Below, piece by piece: positions 1 through 11,122 of a stretch of DNA of 64,000 nucleotides; positions within the stretch are counted from its first letter, which is position 1; each line of letters starts with the position of its first letter. The translations under genes were made by a program, and so were the position numbers. Origin of the DNA: Lycocorax pyrrhopterus obiensis. Taxonomy: Eukaryota > Chordata > Aves > Passeriformes > Paradisaeidae. The DNA is taken from the NCBI GenBank assembly GCA_014706295.1, contig JACSVZ010000004.1:87737047-87801046 (forward strand), in the 5' to 3' direction. A model generated the notes under the pieces. The model worked only from the letters and a program-made list of their open reading frames with translations. It was not told the origin of the DNA and did no database searches.

Positions 1-264
1 AAACCAAATTCAGTCGTGTAAATCCAGTATAAAGGCATCAAAAAGACTAACAATAAGTTTTAACCACTGCTTCTGAAATGCTCCTAAACAGAAACAGGCT
101 TTTATTCCTTTTGAAAAATATTCAGGTTTAGTTCATGCGTAGTTTTGGCTGTGAAAATTGGCACTATGTTGGTGATATAAAATTCCTAAAGGTTGCCTTA
201 GTTAATTGGAAAACAGATGAAATAACTTCTGTGCTTTTTTCTACCATCTTCCCCTGACCAACAG

Positions 265-1814
265 GATTGACATGTATGTGGAGGGAATAGCAGATCTGAT
301 GCAAATGATTTTGATGTTTCCTTTCTCTCCACCTGATGCAAAGGAGAAAAATCTTGACTCAATTAAGGAGAGGGCAACTAACAGGTACTTTCCAGTCTTT
401 GAAAAGGTAAGTGACAGCAAATATGTGTCTATCAAACTTGCAATTATCCAAAAAGTTTCTGCAAAATTAGAATGTGTTTGTAGTGTAGGTCAGTTCCCAA
501 TCCTCAGCTTTCTTGGCTGTTTCAAAGAAGGAGAAATACAGCAGCACATTTTCCTCTATTTGTTGGCTTGTGTTGTCAGGGCTGTGGTATTTGAACATCT
601 GCAAAGCAATATGTTCTCAGCTGTACAGAAAAACTTTTCACTAAAGTGAAAGCAAGCACATGAGATTATTTTTCTTGAAGGAACAGTCCTATACTTATAT
701 TTGTTTAGAGCCCATCTCTCTGCCATGCTTAATTTCATTTGGAAAAGTTTCACTGGAGGAATGCAAAAATCCCTTGCAAGTAAATCAGGTAGAGAGATTA
801 GGAGGACTTTGGTAAAACAACAGTCATAGATTTATAAAACAACAAACCCAACCCATATGATTCATTCATCTGGCAATATTTCCCACTTTTGTAATATTTA
901 TCTAGTTTTGTTGGAAAACAATAATAAAGGCTGAACATCACAGAAGTTCTTAACACTAAAATAACCTTTTCCCAAAGGCAGGGATTTTCTTTACTTAGCT
1001 GTTGCAGTTCTGCATTTCTAAGTTTGCTTCCTGATACCAACATTGGACATCACTTTACGTGAAGCATCTAAATGGGAGTTCTATGAATTCCTTAAATTGC
1101 TTGTTACTTCTTCCATTATCCCTATTTATAATTCTAGGACTGTTACTAGTCTACTTAAGCACGTGGTTTTGTTTCTGTTCCCGGAGCCAATCATCGTTCA
1201 TCTTTACTGAGTGACCGAAGTTTGTAGTCTATGTACTAGAACATGAAATGAACAAAACTTCATTTTTTTCCAGCAACAGTGAAATGATTTAGGCTCAGCT
1301 TCAGCTGAAAAGTCCACCCTGAAATTTCAGATAGAATTGTTGCTCAGCTCTGCAGCTATGCTGTGAGGCTTAGCTGCTCATATGCCCCACTCTCATCTGC
1401 AGCCCATGTTTTCTTTTCTTCTCCAGGTTTTGAAACAACATGGCCAAGACTTTCTTGTGGGCAACAAATTCAGCTGGGCAGATGTTCAGCTAATGGAAGT
1501 CATTTTAGCAGTGGAGGAGAAAATTCCTGCTGTGCTGTCAGGGTTTCCTCAGCTGCAGGTAATCTTATTACTGAGCATGCTGTATTCAGGAGCTAGAGGT
1601 CAGTCCTGAAGTGATCATCTCCCCAGGATGTGTAAATCACATTTTTGTGGCCGGAATTTCTCTCTGATTCTGTTTTTTAATTTTTTTTTAGGTGTTTAAA
1701 ACCAAAATGAGCAATATGCCTACAATTAAGAAGTTCCTGCAGCCTGGCAGCCCAAGGAAACCCCCACCAGATGCCCATTATGTAGAAACTGTGTTGAAGG
1801 TTTTTAAGAAATGA
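265..1814 (+). CDS. GSTA: Gene A: alpha-class glutathione S-transferase, 3' part only (coding exons 5-7)
   Basis: Three exons with consensus splice sites join in frame: 265-406 (142 nt), 1427-1558 (132 nt) and 1692-1814 (123 nt, stop TGA). These are the exact exon sizes of vertebrate GSTA coding exons 5-7. They encode residues about 92-222: the end of the thioredoxin-fold linker, the all-helical C-terminal domain with Asp101 and Arg131 (which reach the glutathione of the partner subunit), the motif NRYFPVFEK, the segment DFLVGNKFSWADVQL and the tail [13 protein letters not shown]. The family conjugates glutathione to electrophiles as a cytosolic dimer. Pocket residues 107-111 read LMFPF, closer to gene F than to genes B-E. 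The N-terminal exons lie left of the window. No lesion is seen in the visible part. Confidence 0.93.
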
Positions 1815-1970
1815 AAGCCTTGCCACCTTTGGTGAGACCCAAAATGCTGGGAGAGCGGGGGAGAGCAGAGCAGCAACCCCAAACTCTAAACCAAAGGAGA
1901 AGGAAGCTCAGTAAATTAGTATTGTTTTAGTTAAAACCAGTGCTAGAAAAACAAAGCAACCCATACCAGA

Positions 1971-1976
1971 AATAAA
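1971..1976 (+). terminator. Polyadenylation signal of gene A
   Basis: AATAAA lies 157 bases after the stop codon of gene A, a normal 3'UTR length for this family. No other canonical hexamer lies between the stop codon and this site. Confidence 0.65.
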
Positions 1977-1995
1977 GCATTCTATCACACTGGCA

Positions 1996-3282
1996 CTGTG
2001 ACAGCAGCTTTGTCTTTATTGATATCAAATGCTTGGCAAAACATGAAAACAAAGGCGTATGGAGGCAAAGAACTATTTGTAGGGTAGGGAATTTATTCAT
2101 TTGGAGAAAGAACAATGCATTGTTAGTATTGTCAGAATGTAACTTGTTGAAGAAGATATTTTCTACGTGAAAAGAAGCTCAGAGTAAGACCTGTGGAAGA
2201 GAAGAAAGAGAAGACTATCAGCACCACTTACCATTTTAAGAAGTAGACTTGTTTCAAGTTTCCATTCTTAAATTTAAAGCTTGTGGGTGAATTGGGGCTG
2301 CTGAAATCTGCCTTCTAACAGAGGGACATTCATTTCAGACGCTTTCCTCTAAATTTGTCTCAAACCAAGACAGTGACAGGACAAGAAATGTTGATGTTGG
2401 GGTAAATCACCCTTTGAAGGGTTGTATTCCTCTCCCCTACCGCTCAGGGAAGGCTGAAGGGACTGGCTTCATTTAAACTTTTAACTACCTCAGTTGAGAC
2501 AGAATCATTTTGAGTAGTTCAGCTACAACTCAAGAGCATGCTGAGGGATTCCTCCTGAATTTCAACCTGTTGGAAGGAGACTAGACAGCTAGACCAGATG
2601 TAGGTGTCTACAAAGCTAGGTACGATGAGTTTTCCCAAGTTTTCTACACTATTTCTACATTATTAACTTTCAGGCTTGAACTCATGTTTTCCTACAGTGC
2701 AGTCTCTAGACCCAGGATGTCTCCTAGAGTTTATCATGGCCAGGCCTACAAATGGTAAATCCAGACAAGCTACCTAAGAGTGAGTTTGGATTTGTGAAAC
2801 ACCACCAGACGCACCTTGGTGCACATGTCGATGCATGGAAAGCTTCAATCTCCCATCTTATCGTAGATTCTGCATCATAAGTCATATATGTCCAAAAACG
2901 TGGGAAGCACTCTCCAGCAGTGTCAGAGGCTGGACAGGAGACCTTCCCAAAATGTAAGGAGGGCATAGAGGAACATAGAGCCCTAACCAGAAGGGGGAGC
3001 TACAGGAGGTGTTCTCAGTGAGGGGTCCCCTTTTGTGAAGCCTGGCTGTCCTTATGTGCCATATGGGGTACAGAGTGTTCCACCTGGGGACTAAGAACCT
3101 CCTAAAATACAATACATTGCCGTGGTGACTCTTTTGATGCCTTGTCCGTCTGTGGTTCTAGCTCTAAATAAATTATTAAGCTTATTTTATTGTCAAGCAT
3201 GGAACACATCAATGTAACAGGTACCAACAGTAAGGGCTGATAGGATGAGGATCATTTTCAGCTACCAAGCAATGAAATATGT
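1996..3282. other. Intergenic DNA between gene A and the tandem array, nothing assigned
   Basis: I find no GST exon, tRNA-like element or clear CR1 end here. About 2700-3180 has no long conserved frame and ends in an AATAAA (TCTAAATAAATT), so it could be an old LTR or a non-coding transcript end. Termini and target duplications are not visible. Confidence 0.4.
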
Positions 3283-3565
3283 GTACAGGAAGGACCTGAA
3301 GGAGACAGCCCCTGTACTGTAACTGCAGCTGATGGCTACAACGATATTAACCACGTAGATTAGGTAGGCAATATGGTGCATGGGAATGCATGATGTACTG
3401 ACTTTTTGAAATCAATACAGTTGTCCAAAGAAAGCAGTCGGGAGTGCAGAGGGCAGTTTGCCTTCTGATACCACACTTCACTCACTGTCTCTTACAGTTG
3501 TCTTTGGTGTGTATTTTCACTGAGTCAAATTCAGGGAAACATTTTTGACAGAAAAAGAAAAAAAA
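3283..3565 (+). pseudogene. Relic of GSTA exon 4 end plus intron 4, upstream of gene B
   Basis: TACAGGAAGGACCTGAAGG followed by an AGCCC...TGTACTGT block matches the 3' end of functional exon 4 and its donor (compare 7916-7950). Similarity continues into intron 4 landmarks such as TAGATTAG.TAGGC and TCAAATTCAGGG (compare 8112-8270). It has no open frame. It marks the left breakpoint of the duplication unit. Confidence 0.75.
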
Positions 3566-3935
3566 GCCCAAAGCAGATGTCCAGAGATGCAATTCAGCAG
3601 AAGTGTCCTGAAGGAATATACACGAAGCAAGGCTTAGAAGCTTGTGAAAGATTTGAGCTGAATTAGTTGATGTGACTTATGGAAAGTGGCAATGTGTTAA
3701 AAAACCATAAAATATTAGAATAAAAGTGTGATTGGCATAGCAGTATTCTTTTAAACTGAGTGAGCTTTTCAGCTGTTTTGATTACTTTTAACTAGCATGG
3801 TGCCAAGCAATGAAAATAGGAGGCATATTACCATTTTGTGCTGGCACAGATGTTCCCAATGATCATGATCTCTCATCTATCTTACATTTGTACATAGAAA
3901 GCATTGGGCAGGAATTTATTTTCTGTAGGTGAGAA

Positions 3936-3945
3936 GTGACTAAGC
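3936..3945 (+). promoter_or_regulatory. ARE-like motif GTGACTAAGC upstream of gene B
   Basis: It matches the antioxidant-response core RTGACnnnGC, bound by Nrf2-small Maf in many GST genes, about 90 bases before the TATA box. Units C, D and E carry GTGACTAAAC here and lose the GC. Function is inferred from the motif only. Confidence 0.45.
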
Positions 3946-4035
3946 AGAACTAATTGGTTTTGTTTGCTTAAGAGAGAGACGTTTCCGTTTGTAGAGAACT
4001 GCTTGTAACTCTCTGTGTAGGAGGGGCTACAGAGT

Positions 4036-4092
4036 TATATAATCTCAAGGCAGGGCTGCTGAGAGTTTAGAGTGAGTTACACTGTGCCCAAG
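4036..4092 (+). promoter_or_regulatory. TATA box and non-coding exon 1 of gene B
   Basis: TATATAA at 4036-4042 is followed about 50 bases later by a perfect donor (CCCAAG/GTAAGT, exon end 4092). The start site is expected near 4066, giving a 27-base untranslated first exon spliced to the acceptor ending at 4 213+1000, that is 5213. The same arrangement recurs in all four units. The 60 bases upstream of TATA differ from C-E (TGTAGAGAACTGCTTGTAAC instead of TGCAGAGAACCCTTTGCAAT). Confidence 0.7.
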
Positions 4093-4520
4093 GTAAGTGG
4101 GGTTTTTTCTTTATTTTGGACATGTAGGGAATTGCTGTATGTGAAATTCAGTGAATGGGTTTTATAGATTAAATGTGCGTATGTACTTTCTTTATTAACA
4201 CGGTTTTGTGCACCAAATGTTAGATTCTTAATCAGCTGCTTTCGAGGTGTACAGAATTAAGAAAAAGAAATGTAGATCTCAGAAGTGGGGCGTGTTTGCT
4301 CTCACCTCCTTCTTCCTACTGTAGAGAAGCTGCCAACATGTTATTTACAAGGGGAATATGGGGGAAGGGGGGTTTGGGTGTTTTCCTTTTGCTGCTGTTA
4401 ATGCTTTAGCTTTGTTGTGGACAGGGTGTCAGTAGCTGTGAGGCCAGAATAAGCTGGGCACTGTTTGTGTGTGTTTGTTGCTGATGTGCAGCGGGGTTGT
4501 GAGTGGGGTGGGTGACTGTC

Positions 4521-4610
4521 TGCCTAGAAACTGTTGTTGCTTTAAGTTCCTGCCTAGAAACTGTTGTTGCTTTAAGTTCCTGCCTAGAAGCTGCTGTTGC
4601 TTGAAATTCT
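4521..4610 (+). repeat. 30-bp minisatellite, three copies, in intron 1 of gene B
   Basis: TGCCTAGAAACTGTTGTTGC plus TTTAAGTTCC occurs at 4521-4550 and 4551-4580, with a diverged third copy at 4581-4610. Units C, D and E have only the third type, so the expansion is specific to unit B. Confidence 0.9.
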
Positions 4611-5240
4611 GGCAGAGTTGGAACTGGACCAAGCAAGCACTGCCCTGTGGCTGTGCCTGTGGTAAAGGCAAATCTGATGTTACCAGAGGCAAAATTAATT
4701 TCTATGCCTTTAAAGGCTTGTCTAAAGAAATCACAGAAGCAGAGAGTGTTGTAGAAGAGGTTGACTGGGGGAAAGAATTCCTTCCTGGCTGGTTATAATG
4801 GAGCATAATGGCTGCTGGAGGAAGCACAGCAATTGCTGAGTTTATAGCATGTATCTGATTAAACAGTAAACTGTATTCTGAGATAATGCCAAAATACAGA
4901 GAGAGCACACTCTGCTTTTTGGTCAGAACAGAACACTTTGGATGCAAATGGTTTTGATTCACTTGTTCTCTGACTGGGCCAATTGCCCTAAGTACAGGGT
5001 TCTGTTTAAGTATCCTGCATGTGTAAGAAATATTTTAAGGCAGAAGGATACAAGGCAGTCTCTCAATATAGCCTAACTTTTACCTCCTCCATTAATTTGG
5101 TGAAAGTCTTGGACCATAAGTCATTGGTTTCCAACAAGAACTTTGAGAGCCACTTAGAGACTCAAAACCAGGGTTCTGAGTCTTTATTGTGTGAAGCTTT
5201 TTTTTAATTGCAGATACTAGGAAATCAGGCACGTGGAAAC

Positions 5241-8200
5241 ATGTCTGGAAAACCCAAGCTGCACTACTTCAATGGACGAGGCCGAATGGAAACAATACGG
5301 TGGCTACTGGCAGCAGCTGGGGTTGAGGTTTGTCTGTGTTTTTTTATACTGAGAGCATGTGACAAATATGTACTTTTACTGTTCCTTATGAAAAGTGTGA
5401 CTGAACAGCAGTTTCAAACACTGCACTTAGTGCGCTGCTGAGCAAGCCAACAGTGACCACAAGCTTACCCTAAGCAGGGGGCAAGTTCCTGCCTCACTTC
5501 CACACACCATGTGCCAAGCCCACTGATAGCACCACAAATGCCTCTCCCCTGTAGCCAGTGAATGACATAATTTAAACCCCAGCAGCAGAACCTGGCTTCT
5601 TATCTTCTGATCACAGAGGTCAAGCACTTGCAATTCTGAATACCTTCAGATAAATTCCAAAGTCCAAAGTAGCAAGAGATTATTATTGCTACCATGATGT
5701 AGTTTACCCTTGAAGGTACTGTACATTGTAAACCAGTGTTGGTTTTTTTACCTCTAATGGATTCTGATATTGAACCAGAGATGGAGTGTTTCAAGATTTG
5801 TGTGGGGAATCTGTGTGTTTCAAGAGCCATGGGTTTCAGTCACAGTGATGACCAATGTGTCTGAAAGCTTTCCAATATGATTTATGTTTTAAAAAATAGA
5901 ATTCCCCAAAACATAGCCCTTTTGTGCCTTCTTTACCTAAATGAAGAAGAAACTGACAACAGAATTGAACTTTTCTTCTCTATTTCCTGCAGTTTGAAGA
6001 ATCTTATCTGGAAAAAAAGGAGGATCTGACAAAGTTACAGAAGGGTAAGTTTCCTTCACTTTTAAATAATAACAACAGCAATAGCAATAAGAAGAATAAT
6101 TAGAATTAGAATTCCTTGTCCGAGAACACCTAAGAATTCGTAAGTCTTAGTCTCTGAGAAAGAAAATCTCTTAACTGGATTGTACATGAGGTCTCAGAGA
6201 TGCATACTGCAGTGTGTTAAGTGGTATCATCCCCCCAGTTGCTTCAGTCTTCCCTGATTCACAGAAGGGCTGAGGTCAGAAGGGCCTCCACCTCCCCTCT
6301 TCAAGCAAGGCCACCTACAACCAGTTACCCAGGACCATGTCCAGCTGAGCTTTGAGTATCTCCAAGGATGGAGAAGTTACAGCTGCTCTGGACAACCCAC
6401 AGTCAAAGAGCCTTTCTTTAAGTTCAGATGCTGGACTCTCCTTTGATTCAGTTGGTGTCCATTGCCTCCTGTCCTAGGACAGTACAGGCTTTTGTCATCA
6501 GATCATCTTGAAATTCATTAGCATTTTAGGTTGCCTACAACGTTGTTGTTTTATAATCCATATGAAAACAGAGTTCCAGATTTCCGAGTCTACCTGTACC
6601 TCTGCTGCGTTCCTGCCTCCCAAGGCAACTACCCACCGTGCTGGCTTCAGCTTCCATCTTCCTGCACATGATGTTCACGTTTCCACCAAACCAAATTACA
6701 TGTCTGTGCTTTTCACTTGGCCTGTCAACAGAAATCTGAGCTAGGGGTAGCATGTGCAGTCCTGCTCTCCTTTCGGAATAATGACTTGATCCCCCTGCCA
6801 CAGGCTGCCTTTCAAAAAGTGTTTTGCGACACAAGCATAAATGTAAATGCTCCCCTGCTTGCAGACAGTTTCTCTGCATGATTGTCTTACAATGGATACA
6901 GAGAGGGGCATAGCTGATCAGTTATCTGAGTCAAGAGATATGATTCCCTAAAGCAAAACCTCTCACTCGCTTCTCTGATCTGATACCTCTCTTTCTGCAG
7001 GTATTTTTACTTCTTTCATTCTAGGACAAGGCTTTTTCTGCAGGCCAGTAAAAGGGTTACATGGCTCCAGCCTCACTCCAAGCGATATTTGGGTCTTGCA
7101 GGAATCCCATGGAACTCACTCATTGTTCCCACTTCAAGCCCTTACAGATGAGATGCCATTTGTAAAGTCTATAAAGTAGTCACAAAGATATTTTATGCTT
7201 TTATATTCACTATTATTTATATTCATTATTATTCATGTTATATGTTGTCCAGTGCTTAGAAAGTCCAGACATATTTAGCAAAGCATGACAGAAACTGGCT
7301 GGGTCAGACCTTCAAGTCTTTCACATCTGTATTAATCTCCATGAAAATCACCTGTGTTAGGGCCATGCAGTGCATGTAGTTTTCAGTGTATGACAGGTGA
7401 AAGTTCTGCATTTGGGTGCTTCCTCAAATCTGAAATTTCCACAGTTCATTGCTATAATATTAAGTTATTAACATGTCAGTAAGAAATGGTTGTTGCATGG
7501 TGAGCATTTTCCATACCTTCTTATAAGAATGAGGAAGATTGCCACCAAAAGGGTTGTCAAGCACTGGAACGGGCTGCCCAAGGAAGAGGTTGAGTCACTG
7601 TGTGTAGACGTGCACTTGGGGACAGGGTTTAGTGGTGGAATTGGGCATTGTTGGGTTTACGGTTGGATTTGATGATCTTAGGAGATTTTTTCCAGCCTAA
7701 ATGATTCAGATTCTAAATAAGAAATAATACATGTGGTTACTTTGCGTAACACACGCTCGTGTTCTCATTCAGGGACTGAATGTGTCCTTGTGTCATTCCC
7801 TTTCCCCTAGATGGATCCCTGCTCTTTCAGCAAGTGCCAATGGTAGAGATCGACGGGATGAAGCTGGTGCAGACCAGAGCCATTGCCAACTACATAGCAA
7901 CGAAGTACAACCTCTACGGGAAGGATCTGAAGGAGAGAGCCCTGTACTGTCACAGTAGCACCTTTGCTTGTTAGACCCCAGCTCACACTGTAGCTCTGTG
8001 TAACACAATGATCCCAGCTCACAGCTGGATTCAGTGGGAGAGAGCAGTGCTTTGTGCAGCACGTGATGGCTGTGACTGCAGGTGATGTCTACAGCAGTGA
8101 CAGCCAGCTAGATTAGATAGGGCAAGCGAGCCCGTGAATCATCAATCGGAGGTCAATGCAGTTATGAGATGAAAGCAGTCAGGGGGGCAGACTGTCTTAC

Positions 8201-9898
8201 TGATGCTGCTTTTCATTTTCTCCTGCACTTGTCAGCAGCATCATTTTCTCCTCATCAAATTCAGGGCAATGTCTTCTAAGGAAACAAAAAATTTCTCTCT
8301 CCAATACCCAGGAAGTAGTATAGAATTTGAATGAATAACTGGTTATTAAAGGACAGGACTCTTAGGGCACATGTTTTGACCTGAGGTATTTTTGAATGTT
8401 TCAAATTAATAAGCACTGGTAAACACATGTCAAGATATTTGCTAGATATTGTATGGACCTGCTGTTAACTTACCCAGCATCTCAGTGAGGTTATGCCAGT
8501 AGCTACTGTGCTGTTCAGACCTGCTGTGTTTGACCTGACCAAGTGGATCTATTCCTTTCAGGATCGATATGTATGTGGAAGGAATGTTCGACCTGAATGA
8601 GTTACTCATGATACACGAAATCCAACCAGCAGATAAAAAGGATCAACATTTCGCTAATATGATGGACAAGGCCGCAAACAGATACTTCCCAGCCTTTGAG
8701 AAGGTATGTGGCAAAGAGGTTGTAGCTTAATTGATTCTGTTATCTTGAACCTCCATCCTGGATCCACACAGTTTTTATGGAGGAAAACAGAAGAAAAATT
8801 ACCACAGGAATATAAATGCTCTGGTTTTGGTGGTGCTGGGAGTAAGATGGAGGCAGGACACTAGAGAGGGGACAGAAGGCACTACAGATCTGGGAGAGAT
8901 GTAAAGCTGCAAAAACCCAGCACACACCCAGCTCCCCAAATGTCCGTGTTTCCATCTGTGTGTTGTTTCAGACAAAAGACACTACAGCATCAGCTTTGAC
9001 ATAAAGTTTCCTCCTGAAGTGCAGATGCCGCTCTACCACAGATGCTATGTAAAAGCATCACTGTTCCTTCTGTATCTCATACAGCTTAGCCTTCCATGCA
9101 GCTACAGCAGCCAAGGCCAGACGAGCACAACTGAGCTGCCAGACAGCAATGTAGAAGAGAAAGGGCTGATAGATTATGCGTAGGATGGCAGTGCCATCAG
9201 ATCATTGTTTGTACTCCAGGTGTTTGAAGAACAACTCCATGCAATGTATGACCCTGCTTTGAAGATATCCTATTAAGTAACACAGAGAAAAGACATCATC
9301 TCCTCCTGGTTCTCTGTTTTTAGGTTTTGAAAGAGCATGGCAAAGACTTCCTGGTTGGCAACCAGCTGAGCAGGGCAGATGTGCAATTACTTGAAATCAT
9401 TTTAATGGCAGAGGAGTTCAAACCTGATATACTTGCCAAGTTTCCTCTCTTGCAGGTAAATGAATGGGCAGTTTGAATGGACAATGAGTTGGAAAGGAGC
9501 ACTGATTGAAACTGGCTGAGAAATATGGGAGAGTGGGAGGGTGAGACATGATACGCAAAATAATCAGATGCCCTAAGTACTTCTAGCTGGCCTCACATAC
9601 TCATTGATACTGCTACCTTCTGTCACCACAACCCCAAAACCATAAGAGGGGGACACATATAGTTTCTTCTGCAGCCTCAAGCCATAATGTGACTTTTCAG
9701 AGTATAGATAGCATTGAAATGTCTGACAGTTGCAATGATTCTTAAGCAGAGTGCTGTTTTGGTTTTGTTTTGTAGAGCTTCAAAGCAAGAACAAGCAATA
9801 TCCCCACAATAAAGAAATTCCTACAGCCTGGCAGCCAGAGAAAACCACCGTCAGATGAGGAAGTTGTGGACAAAGTGATGAAAATTTTCTACTCCTGA
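5241..9898 (+). CDS. GSTA: Gene B: alpha-class glutathione S-transferase, complete (222 residues)
   Basis: Coding exons are 5241-5327, 5993-6044, 7811-7943, 8562-8703, 9324-9455 and 9776-9898 (87, 52, 133, 142, 132 and 123 nt). All have GT-AG borders, the sizes are canonical for GSTA, and they join without a stop to 222 residues. Landmarks: KPKLHY with catalytic Tyr9, Arg15, [10 protein letters not shown] with Gln54-Val55-Pro56, VQTRA with Gln67-Thr68, Asp101, Arg131 and C-terminal [13 protein letters not shown]. The enzyme conjugates glutathione to electrophiles and reduces lipid hydroperoxides in the cytosol as a dimer. Features specific to B are Thr18 (Pro in C, D, E), pocket residues 107-111 MIHEI, Phe170 (Cys in C, E) and C-terminus [17 protein letters not shown]. 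The ATG sits 28 bases into exon 2. AATAAA follows at 10169. Confidence 0.95.
6256..6482 (-). repeat. CR1 fragment in intron 3 of gene B
   Basis: GATTCACAGAAGGGCTGAGG, then CAAGCAAGGCCACCTACAAC, CAGGACCATGTCCAGCTGAG and CTCCTGTCCTAGGACAG follow the order of reverse-oriented avian CR1 3' ends. It is present in all four units, so it predates the array. Confidence 0.7.
7531..7715 (+). repeat. CR1 3' end in intron 3 of gene B
   Basis: GTCAAGCACTGGAACGGGCT, TGCCCAAGGAAGAGGTTGAG and GGATTTGATGATCTTAGGAG, ending CCTAAATGATTC, are diagnostic of the CR1 3' terminus. It is shared by all four units. Confidence 0.85.
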
Positions 9899-10168
9899 GC
9901 AGCACCCTAAAGCCACAGAAACTCTGTTTCATTGTGTTTGCTCAATAGTGGCAAAATGAAAATAATGAAGAGTGGCAAAGTGAAATTAATGGAAAGAGTG
10001 AAAAAAAGGTTTTTGATCTCTCTTTTCTTAGCTACAGGACTGGTTTTAGCCTACTGCAAACACTTCAAGGTAAAGCTATGTGAGCCTACCAGCAAAGGAA
10101 AGAGTTCACTGATTTGGGAGTGTAGTGGACAACACAGGATGCCTTAAATAACTAAAGAGAATACCTGA

Positions 10169-10174
10169 AATAAA
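10169..10174 (+). terminator. Polyadenylation signal of gene B
   Basis: AATAAA lies 271 bases after the stop codon, at the same place in every unit. Confidence 0.7.
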
Positions 10175-10787
10175 GTCTTACTATTGATACTCAAAATCTG
10201 GCTGTTCATTGATTTCTTGCTGCTACTTCTATGTCTAAGATCTGTCTGGTTCTGTTTTTCCAGCACTCTCAAGAATTGTTGGAAAATTAGGAGAGTTTAT
10301 CCCAAACAGTAGGTCATGTATTTTTTCTGGGAAATGCCAGGAAAAGCCTGCAGGTTGTGGTTAGATGGGGATGAAAGGTTTGGATTCAGCTTTCCTCTGA
10401 GCTTAACTTGGAATATCCTTGGACCAGAGGTCCTACTACACCTCTGTTTTAGACACTTAAACTCTTGTACTGCAGCTTCACCAGTGTTTTCTTTATCAGA
10501 AGGTCCATTGTAGCAGCTAAAAGCACTTTGCAGACTCAGAAAGGAATGCTTGTCACCAGCTGTGAAGTTTGAAACCTATTGTTTGAGGAAGGAGGAGTCA
10601 GGATGGTGTCAGGTGTTAGTGAGACCTTGGCATGTAGGACTCCATGTTGACTTACATCACTTTATATTAAACCAAGTTTTGTATAAGTTGTACTCGAGTT
10701 GTTCATGACCATCACTTAAATCAAGCTCCACTACTGAGGTTAGCAAGACTGTTGAACTGATAAATATGTGCATTTACGTAGTGAAAG

Positions 10788-10870
10788 GTGTTCCTGCCCA
10801 GGGCAGGAGCGCTGGAACTAGATGATCTTTGAGGTCCCTTCTAACCCAAACCATTCTATGTTTCTGTGAT
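10788..10870 (+). repeat. Short CR1 3' tail downstream of gene B
   Basis: GGAACTAGATGATCTTTGAG, GTCCCTTCTAACCCAAACCA and TTCTATG are the classic avian CR1 terminus. Present in all four units. Confidence 0.85.
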
Positions 10871-11122
10871 ACTATTTGAACACCAAATAAACCAAGTAAA
10901 TGAAAGAGCCAGTGCCCTAAATCCAGCTAAAACTGGTAGTTTTCCTCTGGGCAAACTGAGGGCAATGTAGGTCTTGCTAAACCCAACAGTTTCTTTATAA
11001 GAAATGTCATGCAGCTGGAAGCAGTTTTTGTCATCAAAGGAGGAGATAAACCCCTGTTTTTCAGCAGCAAAGCATGTATTAAAGGGAGTTGCTGCAGGAG
11101 CTGTTTCCCTCCCGCCTCACTG

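Noticed and set aside
2724..3112. Two overlapping - strand frames of 76-80 residues
   Set aside because: They overlap in different frames, are unconserved and have no recognisable motif.
4469..4798. 109-residue + strand frame in intron 1 of gene B
   Set aside because: Much of it is the translated 30-bp minisatellite. Other units lack the repeats, and no known protein is recognised.
6535..6879. A 114-residue - strand frame in intron 3, conserved in all four units (also 15040, 29660, 44182)
   Set aside because: Conservation only reflects recent duplication. There is no domain, no splice context, and it is antisense to a functional intron.
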